Source: an uncultured Clostridium sp. (GTDB lineage: Bacteria; Bacillota; Clostridia; TANB77; CAG-508). Taken from it: DNA of 31,840 nt. Position 1 is the first letter of the stretch; each line of letters opens with the position of its first letter. This document shows, piece by piece, positions 16,381 through 24,891 of the stretch. The notes beneath the pieces were generated by a model that was not told the origin of the DNA, ran no database searches, and saw only the letters and a program-made list of their open reading frames with translations. Both the position numbers and the translations under genes were made by a program. Location: positions 1 to 31,840 of the forward strand of contig USDF01000018.1 in NCBI GenBank assembly GCA_900553405.1, given 5' to 3'.

Positions 16381-17874
16381 TCAAAATTTTAAATCAGATT
16401 TAACAAGACCTTTGAATAAGGCGACAATTATAAAATAAAAAACAACAAATAATAGGATTTGTGTAATTAACTCAAAAATAGAATTGCAGTAAAAATTTCT
16501 AACAATAAGATTTAATAAGATAATGGCTAATCCAGGTTTAAAAATCCAATTAACAAAATCAATTTTAACTTTAGTTTCTTTTATTAATAATCCTAAACTA
16601 ACAAGACCATTAAAAATTTCACTTACAAATAAAACAATAATATATCCTTTAATTCCTTGTATAGGAAGTAAAAAATAAATTAAAGTAACACTAGTTAATA
16701 AGTCTAAAATATTAATTACCATAACAGAAACTTGTTTATCAAGTCCTTTTAAAATTCCATCAACAATATTATCTACATACATAAGAACAATTAAAGGAGA
16801 TAAAACTTTTATAAAAATACAGGCACTTTCCTCATTATAAATATAAAAAGAAAGTTCATCTGAGAAACACCAAAAAATCCCCATAATTAGAAAAGAAAAA
16901 ATAAAGCAAAATTTTAAAATTTTACAAATAGCAAAGTTAATTTTTTCATAATTTCTTTTAGCATTTAAATAAGAAAATTCAGGTATAAGAAGCATACTAA
17001 AAGAAGAAATAAAAGTACAAGGAAACATTATAAGAGGCATAGCCATACCATTTACAATGCCGTATTTAGACAAAGCGTTTTCGCAAGAAAGACCAGATTT
17101 TTCTAAACGAGTAGGTATCAAAATTTGTTTTAAAGTAGAAAGTCCAGATCTAATATATGAAGTAAAAGCAATAGGAAGAGTTATCTTTAAAATTTGTTTA
17201 GTAAATGAATTGTTTTTTGATGTCATAGAAGTATTATTTCTAAAATCTCTCTTATAAAAAATAAAAAGAGCAAAGAAAGATAATGCCTCTGAAATACAAC
17301 TACCTAAAACAAGGCAAATACATGCTGTTTCAATAGTAGAAGCCGTAAAAATATTCATAAAAAATACAATTAAACCTATTTTTAAGACTTGTTCAAAAAC
17401 TTGGCAAAAAGCAGTTTTTTTAACATAGCGAATAGCAGAAAAATATCCATTAATGCTAGAACTCATAGCCAAAAAAGGAAGACTTATTCCCATAATTTGA
17501 AGGCAAATTGAACTAACTTTTCCATGTAACCAATAATTAGAAATTAAAGGGGCAAGGAAAAATAAAAGCAAAAAAGAAGCAAAGCCAGTAATAAAACTAT
17601 ATATCACACATTTTTTAACAGCATTTTTTATATGCTTATCATTACCAAAAGCAAGTTGCTCTGAAACAATTCTAGAAGTAGCAAGGTGAATACCAGAACT
17701 TGCAAAAGTAACAAAAAGCATATAAACAGACATAATTAAAGAATAGACACCAACTGCTTCACTTCCTATTTTATTAGAAATATATATACCAAAAAACATA
17801 CCAATACTTCTTAAAACTAAAGAAGTAATAGTAAGCAAAATACCATTAAATAAAAATAATTTAACTTTTCTCAA
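16381..17874 (-). CDS. SpoVB/MurJ-like lipid or polysaccharide flippase (MOP superfamily)
   Basis: It is a 497-residue membrane protein with about 13-14 hydrophobic segments throughout. The N-terminal block (GILLTITSLVLRSIGMFFGI, then SNKIGSEAVGVYSL) and the SSSINGYFSAIRYVKKTAF region are characteristic of the SpoVB branch of oligosaccharide/lipid II flippases. SpoVB takes part in spore cortex synthesis, but clostridial genomes carry several paralogues, so a vegetative envelope role is possible. It is a lone minus-strand gene between the palindromic element at 16318 and the hairpin at 17929. I saw no obvious ribosome site stronger than AGGTGG just before the ATG. Confidence 0.87.
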   Translation of the reverse strand: MRKVKLFLFNGILLTITSLVLRSIGMFFGIYISNKIGSEAVGVYSLIMSVYMLFVTFASSGIHLATSRIVSEQLAFGNDKHIKNAVKKCVIYSFITGFASFLLLFFLAPLISNYWLHGKVSSICLQIMGISLPFLAMSSSINGYFSAIRYVKKTAFCQVFEQVLKIGLIVFFMNIFTASTIETACICLVLGSCISEALSFFALFIFYKRDFRNNTSMTSKNNSFTKQILKITLPIAFTSYIRSGLSTLKQILIPTRLEKSGLSCENALSKYGIVNGMAMPLIMFPCTFISSFSMLLIPEFSYLNAKRNYEKINFAICKILKFCFIFSFLIMGIFWCFSDELSFYIYNEESACIFIKVLSPLIVLMYVDNIVDGILKGLDKQVSVMVINILDLLTSVTLIYFLLPIQGIKGYIIVLFVSEIFNGLVSLGLLIKETKVKIDFVNWIFKPGLAIILLNLIVRNFYCNSIFELITQILLFVVFYFIIVALFKGLVKSDLKF

Positions 17875-17928
17875 AAAACCACCTAGCTAATTTTATGAAT
17901 CAAAAATTAAAAAATGACGGATTTTTTT

Positions 17929-17958
17929 ACTGTTTTTTGCTCCGTCCACAAAAACAGT
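17929..17958 (-). repeat. GCTCCGTCC-loop hairpin, copy 1
   Basis: ACTGTTTTT and AAAAACAGT are perfect arms around a loop containing GCTCCGTCC. Related hairpins with different arms lie at 23981-24010 and 24021-24055. Upstream, GACGGA (17916-17921) can pair with TCCGTC in the loop, giving an alternative fold. It lies between the flippase and lysozyme genes, which point away from each other, so simple termination is not its obvious job. Confidence 0.65.
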
Positions 17959-18033
17959 AATAATAGATATGTGCAATCACCAAAATCACTTTATTTTTAT
18001 AAAATATATAAATTATAAAAAAGAGGTGAGAGT

Positions 18034-19266
18034 ATGAAAAATATTAGGAAAATGATTATCAGTTTTCTTGTAGTAGTTACAATGCCAATGTACATATTGA
18101 TAGCACCAGTTTATGCGTTTGGACCATCAAGTTCTAATATATATGATGGTATTGATGTAAGTGGATGGCAAGGAAATATAGATTATAGTGAGGTAGCAAG
18201 TAGTGGAATTGAAATTGTATATATGAAAGCAAGTGAAGGAACAAGTTTTGTTGACCCATATTTTAATCAAAATTATACAAATGCAAAAGCAAATGGGTTA
18301 AAAGTAGGATTTTATCATTATTTAACTGCAAGGAGTAACTCGGAGGCAGTAGCAGAAGCTAACTTTTTTGTTTCAACTATTTCTGGTATGATACCAGATT
18401 GCAGACTAGCTATGGATTTTGAAAGTTTTGGTAGCTTAAGTGCAGAAGAAATTAACGAAATAGGGTTAACATTCATGCAAACCGTAGAAAGTTTAAGTGG
18501 CAAAGAGATGGTTATTTATAGTGATACAAGCAATGCTTCAAATATATTTGGAGGAGGTCTTACAAACTATCCGTTATGGGTAGCACAATATGAGGTAGAA
18601 GAACCTACACCAAATGGAAATTGGGATAGTTGGGTAGGATGGCAATATACAGATGCAGGAGAAATATCTGGAATAAATGGATATGTAGATAGAGATAGAT
18701 TTACAGATGGAATACTTTTAAATGAAAATTCAGAGGTTCCATTGCCAGATAATACAAATAAACCATCAGCAGGAGGAACAACAACTATAACAATACAAAG
18801 AGGTCAAACATTAAGTGGAATTGCATTGGAATACAACACAACTGTGCAAATACTTGTAGAATTAAATAATATAGCAAATCCAAATTTAATTTATGCAGGT
18901 TCAACGCTAATACTGCCAAGTGGAGAGACTCCAATAGATACAGATGGAAACTCAACTTCAGGTCAGACAATTTATGTTGTTCAAAGGGGAGATACTTTAA
19001 ATAAAATAGCAACAGAGTTTGGAACAACAGCAAGAGCAATAGCAGTGGAAAACAATATTAGAAATATAAATTTAATATATGTTGGCCAAAGACTAATAAT
19101 TCCTACTAATAGATATGACCTAAATCATACACTATATAAAATACAATGGGGAGATACACTATGGTCAATTTCAAGAAGATATGGAGTGCCAATTGCAACA
19201 ATAGTAAGACTAAATAGAATTCAAAATCCAAATTTAATATATGCTGGAAGTACAATTAGAATATAG
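18034..19266 (+). CDS. Secreted GH25 lysozyme with three LysM domains
   Basis: A signal peptide (about 1-28, ending PVYA-F) leads to a GH25 muramidase domain (about 36-230). The active-site residues are visible: D41 in GIDVSGWQG, and D128 and E130 in AMDFE. Three LysM peptidoglycan-binding modules follow at about 251-294, 312-356 and 366-410, each with the (R/W)GxTL...NPNLIYAG pattern, joined by Ser/Thr-rich linkers. It cleaves the MurNAc-GlcNAc bond of peptidoglycan outside the cell. With no holin or phage gene nearby, it is a cellular autolysin or a weapon rather than an endolysin. The ATG follows AAGAGGTGAGAGT. No terminator is visible before the ABC importer gene 61 nt downstream. Confidence 0.95.
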   Translation: MKNIRKMIISFLVVVTMPMYILIAPVYAFGPSSSNIYDGIDVSGWQGNIDYSEVASSGIEIVYMKASEGTSFVDPYFNQNYTNAKANGLKVGFYHYLTARSNSEAVAEANFFVSTISGMIPDCRLAMDFESFGSLSAEEINEIGLTFMQTVESLSGKEMVIYSDTSNASNIFGGGLTNYPLWVAQYEVEEPTPNGNWDSWVGWQYTDAGEISGINGYVDRDRFTDGILLNENSEVPLPDNTNKPSAGGTTTITIQRGQTLSGIALEYNTTVQILVELNNIANPNLIYAGSTLILPSGETPIDTDGNSTSGQTIYVVQRGDTLNKIATEFGTTARAIAVENNIRNINLIYVGQRLIIPTNRYDLNHTLYKIQWGDTLWSISRRYGVPIATIVRLNRIQNPNLIYAGSTIRI

Positions 19267-19327
19267 CAAGCACAAAACGACATATAACGACATAAAATAT
19301 AATATATAACATGAAAGTAGGTGCAAT

Positions 19328-20071
19328 ATGAAAGAAGTATTAAAAGTTAAAAATATATCAAAGATATATCAAGCAGAAAATGGCGAAGTTGAAGCGGTAA
19401 GAGATGTTAGTTTTAGTGTTGAAGAGGGCGAATTTGTTAGTTTAATTGGACCGAGTGGATGTGGCAAGTCTACTGTGCTTTCTATTATTGCAGGGCTAGA
19501 AGAAAAGACCTCAGGAGATATTGAAATAGACGGACAGATAGGCTATATGCTTCAAAAAGATAGCTTGCTTGAATGGCTTACAATTTATAAAAATGTGTTA
19601 TTTGGATTAGAAATTAAAAACATAAAAACCACAGAGAATGTAAAATATGTGGAAAACTTACTTAAGAAATACAATTTATATGAATTTAAAGACAAATATC
19701 CAAATCAATTATCTGGAGGAATGAGGCAAAGGGCAGCTTTAATTAGAACTTTAGCAATAAAACCAAAAATATTATTATTAGACGAGGCATTTTCAGCTTT
19801 AGATTATCAAACAAGAATAATGGTTACCAAAGATATTTATGATATTTTGAAAAACGAGCATATTACGGCACTAATTGTAACACATGATATTTCAGAAGCA
19901 ATAAGTATGTCAGACAGAGTAATTGTATTATCTAATAGACCTGCTGTTGTTAAAGAAATTCATACAATAGACTTTGAAATGGAAAATAGAACACCATTAA
20001 ATTGTAGAGAAAGTCCAAAGTTTAGTAAATACTTTGATACTATATGGAAAGGACTGAATGTACATGAATAA
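19328..20071 (+). CDS. NitT/TauT-family ABC importer ATPase
   Basis: The ATPase has Walker A GPSGCGKS (41-48), Q-loop Q76, signature LSGGM (128-132), Walker B with D152-E153, and switch H186 in VTHDISEA. The MLQKDSLLEWLTI stretch and overall likeness place it with SsuB/TauB/NrtD proteins, which drive uptake of sulfonates, nitrate or related small organics. The ligand cannot be read. The stop overlaps the start of the permease gene. GTAGGTG before the ATG is a modest ribosome site. Its permease is frameshifted, so the importer may not be functional in this genome. Confidence 0.92.
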   Translation: MKEVLKVKNISKIYQAENGEVEAVRDVSFSVEEGEFVSLIGPSGCGKSTVLSIIAGLEEKTSGDIEIDGQIGYMLQKDSLLEWLTIYKNVLFGLEIKNIKTTENVKYVENLLKKYNLYEFKDKYPNQLSGGMRQRAALIRTLAIKPKILLLDEAFSALDYQTRIMVTKDIYDILKNEHITALIVTHDISEAISMSDRVIVLSNRPAVVKEIHTIDFEMENRTPLNCRESPKFSKYFDTIWKGLNVHE

Positions 20072-20865
20072 AGAAAAAACAATGTCAAATGACAGAAGAA
20101 AATACCTAAAAAGAAACAAAAGAGAAAAAATTGTTATAAAAATAGTCCAATTTAGCATAGTTATTGGATTAATAGTATTGTGGGAAGTCCTAGCTAATAA
20201 AGGAATTATAGATAGTTTTATTATGAGCCAGCCTAGTAGAATACTAAAAACTTTTCTAAATCTATCACAAAATAATTTGCTAGAACATTTAAAAGTAACT
20301 TGTTTAGAAACATTAATAGGTTTCTTACTAGGAACATTTTTAGGGGCAATTATAGCAATACTTTTATGGTGGTCTAAATTTTTATCTAAAGTTTCAGAAC
20401 CATTTTTAGTAGTATTAAATAGTTTGCCAAAAGTAGCTCTTCGGACCAGTAATTATTATATGGGTAGGAGCGGGAATGCCAGCAATAATTGTAATGGCAC
20501 TTGCAATATCTTTGATAGTAACAATTTTAGAAATATTAAATGGCTTTTTAAATACAGACAAAGAATTAATAAAAATGGCTCAAACGTTTCATGCCAATAA
20601 ATTTCAAGTACTAACAAGAATAATAATACCTGCAAATAAACATACATTTTTTAACTCATTAAAGGTAAACATAGGATTATCTTTAGTAGGTGTAATAACA
20701 GGGGAATTTTTAGTATCAAAAGCAGGACTTGGATATTTAATAGTATATGGAGGGCAAGTATTCCAATTAGATTTAGTAATGACAAGTGTTATAATACTTG
20801 CAGTTGTGGCATATTTAATGTATCAAGCAGTAGTAATTCTTGAAAAAATATTTGTAAAAAGATAA
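20058..20865 (+). pseudogene. NitT/TauT-family ABC permease, interrupted by a +1 frameshift
   Basis: Two overlapping frames together encode one SsuC/TauC-like permease of about 268 residues. The first frame runs normally to ...NSLPKVAL (codon 128, CTT at 20439-20441). One extra C at 20442 shifts the frame; skipping it gives L-GPVIIIWVGAGMPAIIV and continues to FVKR at the end. The EAA-type cytoplasmic loop that docks on the ATPase (KMAQTFHANKFQVLTR) lies after the break, so the upstream product alone cannot function. Sequencing error, a true inactivating insertion, or a programmed +1 shift at CTT-CGG are all possible. Two starts are close together (20058 and 20064). Confidence 0.85.
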
Positions 20866-20874
20866 AATTTCAAA

Positions 20875-20903
20875 GGACAAAAGAGACCCGTCCCCAATTG
20901 TCC
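20875..20903. repeat. Second type of short palindromic element
   Basis: GGACAA and TTGTCC bound a 29-bp element with GAGACCCGTCCCC inside. It resembles the elements at 12549, 16318 and 28738 in length, GGAC/GTCC ends and intergenic position, but not in internal sequence. Confidence 0.6.
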
Positions 20904-20906
20904 GTA

Positions 20907-20938
20907 AAAAAGGAGATTCCAAATCGGAATCTCCTTTT
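20907..20938. terminator. Bidirectional terminator between convergent genes
   Basis: AAAAGGAGATTCC and GGAATCTCCTTTT are perfect 13-bp arms around AAATC. The symmetric sequence can stop both the permease transcript and the minus-strand aminopeptidase transcript, whose stop is at 20944. Confidence 0.92.
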
Positions 20939-20943
20939 AAAGA

Positions 20944-22782
20944 TTACATACCTTCTACGTTTAGCTCTTCTGTTCCTTTAAGAACAAACTTACCATTTTG
21001 AATGATAGGAATACTTTCTTTTCCAATTGCCACAATGTCACCTAATTCATAGTATGGAATTGTAATATCTGTGTGGCAACCAAAGTAAGAGTTTTCATCT
21101 CTCTTAATAGAAACTTCATTATCTTTAGCGATAACTTCTTTTCCATCAGGATTAAATACTTTTGTATCCTCATCCATAGAATAGCAAGTGTCTCCAAATG
21201 CAAAGTGTGGTCCAGTTTTTTCTGCAATAAGAATATCAAGCTTGTCATTAATTTTGTACTTGTTTCCCATCACATATGCAAGAGTATTAGTACCGATTGC
21301 AAATTCGCCCATAGGTAAAGTAGGGTGGTCAAAAAGTAAATGCTCATTAATGTATTCATCATTTTCTTTTTTAGTAGGATAGTTGTTACAACTATATTCT
21401 TTTATAAAACCGTCTTCTATTTTAAGCATTAAGTCTACAAACTTCCAGCCATTAAGGTAAATTTCAGATACATGAAGAGTTCCGTTAGTGCCTTTTAATA
21501 CAGGGCTAGTAAATACTTCACCGACTGGCACATTTACATCAGCAGTACAATTTTCAAATTTTGACTCTTTAGTAGGGTCATTTAACTTAGCAAGGCAAAT
21601 TGTTAGATCTGTTTTATTAGCGCCTTTTCCAGTTACATGGACTGAATCAGAAGAATCAAGAACATCAATTATACTTTGGTGAATTTTCTCGTACTTGTCA
21701 TTGTCCAGAGTATTAATAACGATGGTATCATCGAAAATTTTTTCAAAATCTTTACCAATCTCAGGGCAAGGATATGAAATGATAGTAAAAGAAGTATCTT
21801 TTCGCATTCCATTCATATAAAGGACAGAGTATTTTGAAGAAAAACTGCTATTTAGTTTGGCTAAATTAGCATCTTTTACAAATACTTCTGAACCATTTTG
21901 TGGAACAAAACGATTTTCACCAAAACTTTCAATGTAAATAGAACCTGCACATTTAGCAAGGGCATCAGAATGTTTTTTCAAGTCTGCCTCAAAACAAGAA
22001 AGATAATTTTTTACATATTCATCTGTAAGGTAAAAATTATAGTCATATCTATGATTATAGGATAACTGCTTATCAAAATCAGAATTATCCATTAATCTAA
22101 GAACGACACTAAATTTACCATCCAAAAGAACACAAATTTCTTTGACAACTTTTTCAAAACCTATAGGGAAAAATAGACAAACATAGTCTTTCTTACTGAT
22201 GTCTACGCCACCTTTACCCATTTTGTTAAATCCCCTTATGAAAGAATTAATTGTGCATTCAGCAATTTCGGTAATTTTTGAATCATCTAACTTATTAAAA
22301 TAATCAACTATTTGCATATGATTTTTAGTAATGTTATATCCATAATAGTACAAATAGTTGTAAGTGTTTAAGTTAGATTCAAAGATAATTCTTCGAATGC
22401 AATTGTTAACTAAAATTCGGCTTTGAATAGTTTTACCTGTTGACCAAGACACATCACTATAAAACTTTAGTATGACTTTCTTTAAAGAATCTAATGAGTC
22501 TTCAGAAAGTGCCTGTAAGACAGAATCTAAAAACAATAGGCCTCTTTTGCAAGATTCATCATTTTTCTGATAGAAGCTAGGATAAAAATTCAATACATTA
22601 TAAGCTAACATATTGTAAACTCTTTCTTCTTCAGAAGAATTTTTACAAAGAATATCGTTTGAATAAAATTCTTGCATTTTCTTCTGGAAGTCTTCTAACT
22701 GCTCTAATGTAAGTGCTTCTAAACTTGTGTGATATACCTCCTCATAAAATTTTTTTACTTCCTTAATAAAGTTAGTAATCAT
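20944..22782 (-). CDS. M29-family metallo-aminopeptidase with N-terminal extension
   Basis: The C-terminal ~400 residues are an M29 aminopeptidase (AmpS/AmpT type) that removes N-terminal residues from peptides using two metal ions. Ligand motifs are E422 in PVGEVFTSP, E493 in LPMGEFAIGTN, H526 in GPHFAFGDT, and H570 and D572 in GCHTD. At 612 residues it is about 200 longer than usual. The extra N-terminal ~200 residues are helical with many Tyr and Asn, and I cannot assign them. AGGAGG lies 6-7 nt before the ATG and a good promoter lies upstream. It is inserted, on the opposite strand, between the importer genes and the binding-protein gene. Confidence 0.88.
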   Translation of the reverse strand: MITNFIKEVKKFYEEVYHTSLEALTLEQLEDFQKKMQEFYSNDILCKNSSEEERVYNMLAYNVLNFYPSFYQKNDESCKRGLLFLDSVLQALSEDSLDSLKKVILKFYSDVSWSTGKTIQSRILVNNCIRRIIFESNLNTYNYLYYYGYNITKNHMQIVDYFNKLDDSKITEIAECTINSFIRGFNKMGKGGVDISKKDYVCLFFPIGFEKVVKEICVLLDGKFSVVLRLMDNSDFDKQLSYNHRYDYNFYLTDEYVKNYLSCFEADLKKHSDALAKCAGSIYIESFGENRFVPQNGSEVFVKDANLAKLNSSFSSKYSVLYMNGMRKDTSFTIISYPCPEIGKDFEKIFDDTIVINTLDNDKYEKIHQSIIDVLDSSDSVHVTGKGANKTDLTICLAKLNDPTKESKFENCTADVNVPVGEVFTSPVLKGTNGTLHVSEIYLNGWKFVDLMLKIEDGFIKEYSCNNYPTKKENDEYINEHLLFDHPTLPMGEFAIGTNTLAYVMGNKYKINDKLDILIAEKTGPHFAFGDTCYSMDEDTKVFNPDGKEVIAKDNEVSIKRDENSYFGCHTDITIPYYELGDIVAIGKESIPIIQNGKFVLKGTEELNVEGM

Positions 22783-22826
22783 ATATTTTTCCTCCTATAT
22801 TTTTTCTTTTGATTTAGAATAAGAAG

Positions 22827-22855
22827 AGTATATCATAAGATTACATAAATATCAA
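22827..22855 (-). promoter_or_regulatory. Promoter of the aminopeptidase gene
   Basis: On the minus strand: TTGATA (22855-22850), 17 bp, TATACT (22832-22827). Confidence 0.6.
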
Positions 22856-22972
22856 CAACTTTTAAATTTTTAAGCCTGTCTATAAAATTTAAATTATCAC
22901 AATTAAACAAGCAAACACATAAAATATAACATAATGTTTTTACATTCAAAATAAAGAGAAAGGGGAATAAAG

Positions 22973-23980
22973 ATGAAAAAATATTTTATCATCGCAATTG
23001 TAATTATACTTGTAGCTGTAGGGTTTATTTGCTACTTTACTACAAGAGATAATTCAAAAGAAGTAGCACTTCAAAAAGTAAGAGTAAATGAAGTAACAAG
23101 ATCAGTTTTTTATGCACCTCAATATGTAGCAATAGCTAAAGGATTTATGGAGGAAGAAGGGCTAGAAGTAGAATTAACAACAGGTCAGGGAGCAGACAAA
23201 GTTATGACAGCAGTTTTAGCAAATCAAAGTGACATAGGTTTTGCAGGACCAGAAGCAAGTATATACGTATATAACGAAGGAAAAGAAGATTATTGTGAAG
23301 TGTTTGCACAATTAACACAAAAAGATGGATCTTTTTTAGTTTCAAGAGAAAAAACAGATAATTTTAGTTGGCAAGATTTAAAAGGAAAAACAATTATACC
23401 AGGAAGAAAAGGTGGAGTTCCATACATGACATTTGAATATGTATTAAAGAAAAATGGACTAAACCCTCAAACAGATTTAGTATTAGATGATAGCATTAAA
23501 TTTGATTTAATGGCAGGAGCATTTTCAGGAGGAACAGCAGACTACGTAACACTATTTGAGCCTACGGCAACAATGACTCAAAATGCTGGAAAAGGTTATG
23601 TTGTAGCATCTGTTGGAGAAGCTTCTGGAGAAATACCATATACAGCATATTTCGCTAAAAAGAGTTACATTAAAAATAATAGTGAACTAATTCAAAAATT
23701 TACAAACGCAATATATAAAGGACAAAAATGGGTAGAAGAACATAGTATGAAAGAAGTTGCAGAAGCAATAAAAGGTTTCTTCCCAGATACAGATGTAGAA
23801 TTATTAGCAACTGTATTACAAAGCTATAAAGATATAGATGCTTGGAAGACTACACCAGTAATGAAAGAAGAATCATATAATTTATTACAAACAGTAATGG
23901 AAGAAGCAGGAGAATTAAAACAAAAAGCGCCATTTGATAAAGTAATAAATAATTCATATGCTGAAAAAGCAATAAAATAA
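22973..23980 (+). CDS. NitT/TauT-type ABC importer substrate-binding protein
   Basis: An N-terminal hydrophobic segment (about 4-22) is followed by a periplasmic-binding fold of the NMT1/SsuA type: SVFYAPQYVAIAKGFMEEEG, DIGFAGPEASIYVY, DLKGKTIIPGRKGG and the late Trp-containing KGQKWVEEH. A Cys at about residue 20 lies in VGFICYF, a poor lipobox with Ile rather than Gly or Ala before it. The protein may therefore be held by an uncleaved anchor rather than by lipid. Ligand is unknown; sulfonates, nitrate, or pyrimidine thiamine precursors are typical. It is 1.9 kb from its presumed ATPase and permease genes, separated by the aminopeptidase. AAAGGGG precedes the ATG. Confidence 0.88.
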   Translation: MKKYFIIAIVIILVAVGFICYFTTRDNSKEVALQKVRVNEVTRSVFYAPQYVAIAKGFMEEEGLEVELTTGQGADKVMTAVLANQSDIGFAGPEASIYVYNEGKEDYCEVFAQLTQKDGSFLVSREKTDNFSWQDLKGKTIIPGRKGGVPYMTFEYVLKKNGLNPQTDLVLDDSIKFDLMAGAFSGGTADYVTLFEPTATMTQNAGKGYVVASVGEASGEIPYTAYFAKKSYIKNNSELIQKFTNAIYKGQKWVEEHSMKEVAEAIKGFFPDTDVELLATVLQSYKDIDAWKTTPVMKEESYNLLQTVMEEAGELKQKAPFDKVINNSYAEKAIK

Positions 23981-24010
23981 CTGCTTTTAGTGACTGAGCA
24001 AAAAAGGCAG
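23981..24010 (+). repeat. GCTCCGTCC-loop hairpin family, copy 2 (opposite orientation)
   Basis: CTGCTTTT and AAAAAGGCAG bound a loop with GACTGAGCA. The sequence matches the reverse complement of copies 1 and 3 (CTGTTTTT, GACGGAGCA, AAAAACAG) with several changes. It immediately follows the binding-protein stop codon and may end that transcript. Confidence 0.6.
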
Positions 24011-24020
24011 TAAAAGAAAT

Positions 24021-24055
24021 AAGCTGTTTTTTTGCTCCGTCCTTAAAAACAGCTT
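24021..24055 (-). terminator. GCTCCGTCC-loop hairpin family, copy 3; likely terminator
   Basis: AAGCTGTTTTT and AAAAACAGCTT are perfect arms around TTGCTCCGTCCTT. It overlaps the stop of the minus-strand Crp/Fnr gene and lies tail to tail with copy 2, so the pair separates two convergent genes. GGACGGAGCAAAAAAA of this copy can also pair with copy 2 sequence. Confidence 0.7.
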
Positions 24056-24677
24056 ATTTATATAATAATTTAATTTTATTTCCGTTTTTGGCTATAAAGC
24101 CTTCATCAATTAAATTTTTAAGTTCTCTCATCATAGCACTTCTATCTACACTTAAATAATCCGCTAAATTTGTAAGAGAAAAAGGAATAGTAACAGATTT
24201 ACTAAAATCCCTACTAGACAGAATAGAAAAATACGTTAAAAGTTTTTCTCTAATAGTTCTTTTAGATAAAACTTCGATTCTTGTATTTTGATGTACAGCG
24301 TTTCTTAAAGTTAATTCTAATATAATAGAAGACAAAGTAGAATGAAAATTACAATTGTCTTTACATTTATGTGCAATATCATCATGTAATAAAAATAAAA
24401 CATCACAAGGAGAAGCAGCTACAACAGTAAGTTCATTATTTGTATGAACAGGATAAAATGCTTCACCAAAAATATCTGATGTATTAAATTTATCTACAAT
24501 ATCTTTATTTCCATTCAAATCAAATCTAATTAAATCAGCTTTTCCATCAAGCATAATACAAATTTGATTCCTTTTTTGAATATATGTAGTTATAATTTCA
24601 TTTTTATTAAAATGCTTTTTTTGTACTTTAGAACAGCCTTGTTCTAAAGTATTTATTAAATCAAGAATTTCAGACAT
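24054..24677 (-). CDS. Crp/Fnr-family transcription regulator
   Basis: Residues about 20-110 fit the cyclic-nucleotide-binding-like beta roll (GKADLIRFDLNGNKDIVDKF, SDIFGEAF) and 165-200 a winged helix-turn-helix (SLTNLADYLSVDRSAMMREL). R179 in VDRSAMMREL sits where family members contact a G in the half-site. The four Cys of an Fnr iron-sulfur cluster are not present in the usual spacing; only scattered Cys occur (C15, C40, C91, C105, C109). The signal is therefore unknown; redox, haem or nitrosative stress are typical for clostridial members. It is divergent from nrdD, whose promoter carries a fitting palindrome. Its own promoter is at 24711-24739. Confidence 0.9.
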   Translation of the reverse strand: MSEILDLINTLEQGCSKVQKKHFNKNEIITTYIQKRNQICIMLDGKADLIRFDLNGNKDIVDKFNTSDIFGEAFYPVHTNNELTVVAASPCDVLFLLHDDIAHKCKDNCNFHSTLSSIILELTLRNAVHQNTRIEVLSKRTIREKLLTYFSILSSRDFSKSVTIPFSLTNLADYLSVDRSAMMRELKNLIDEGFIAKNGNKIKLLYK

Positions 24678-24710
24678 ACTATATAATCACATCACTTTCA
24701 AAAATTATAT

Positions 24711-24739
24711 ATTATATTATATGAAAAAGTTTGTCTCAA
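24711..24739 (-). promoter_or_regulatory. Promoter of the Crp/Fnr gene
   Basis: On the minus strand: TTGAGA (24739-24734), 17 bp, TATAAT (24716-24711), a near-consensus promoter. Confidence 0.7.
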
Positions 24740-24891
24740 AATAACTATTTTATTTATGTTAAGATTATACCTTAAAAACCGCAGTATTGCAACAAAAAAT
24801 GATAAAAAATGTTTGTAATCTAAATGTAATAAAAGAAATCGACCTAGAACGGCAAGAGATACAAATTATTTAAAAAATAAATTTTGCTATC

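Noticed and set aside
18034..19266. Phage endolysin as identity of the GH25 lysozyme
   Set aside because: It has a signal peptide and three LysM domains, and no holin or phage genes are present in the window.
20476..20865. Stand-alone small membrane protein starting at 20476
   Set aside because: It is the C-terminal half of the permease after the frameshift, with no ribosome site and with the permease EAA-type loop.
21073..21682. Plus-strand frames inside the aminopeptidase gene
   Set aside because: They overlap the conserved metal-binding part of the minus-strand gene and have no start signals.
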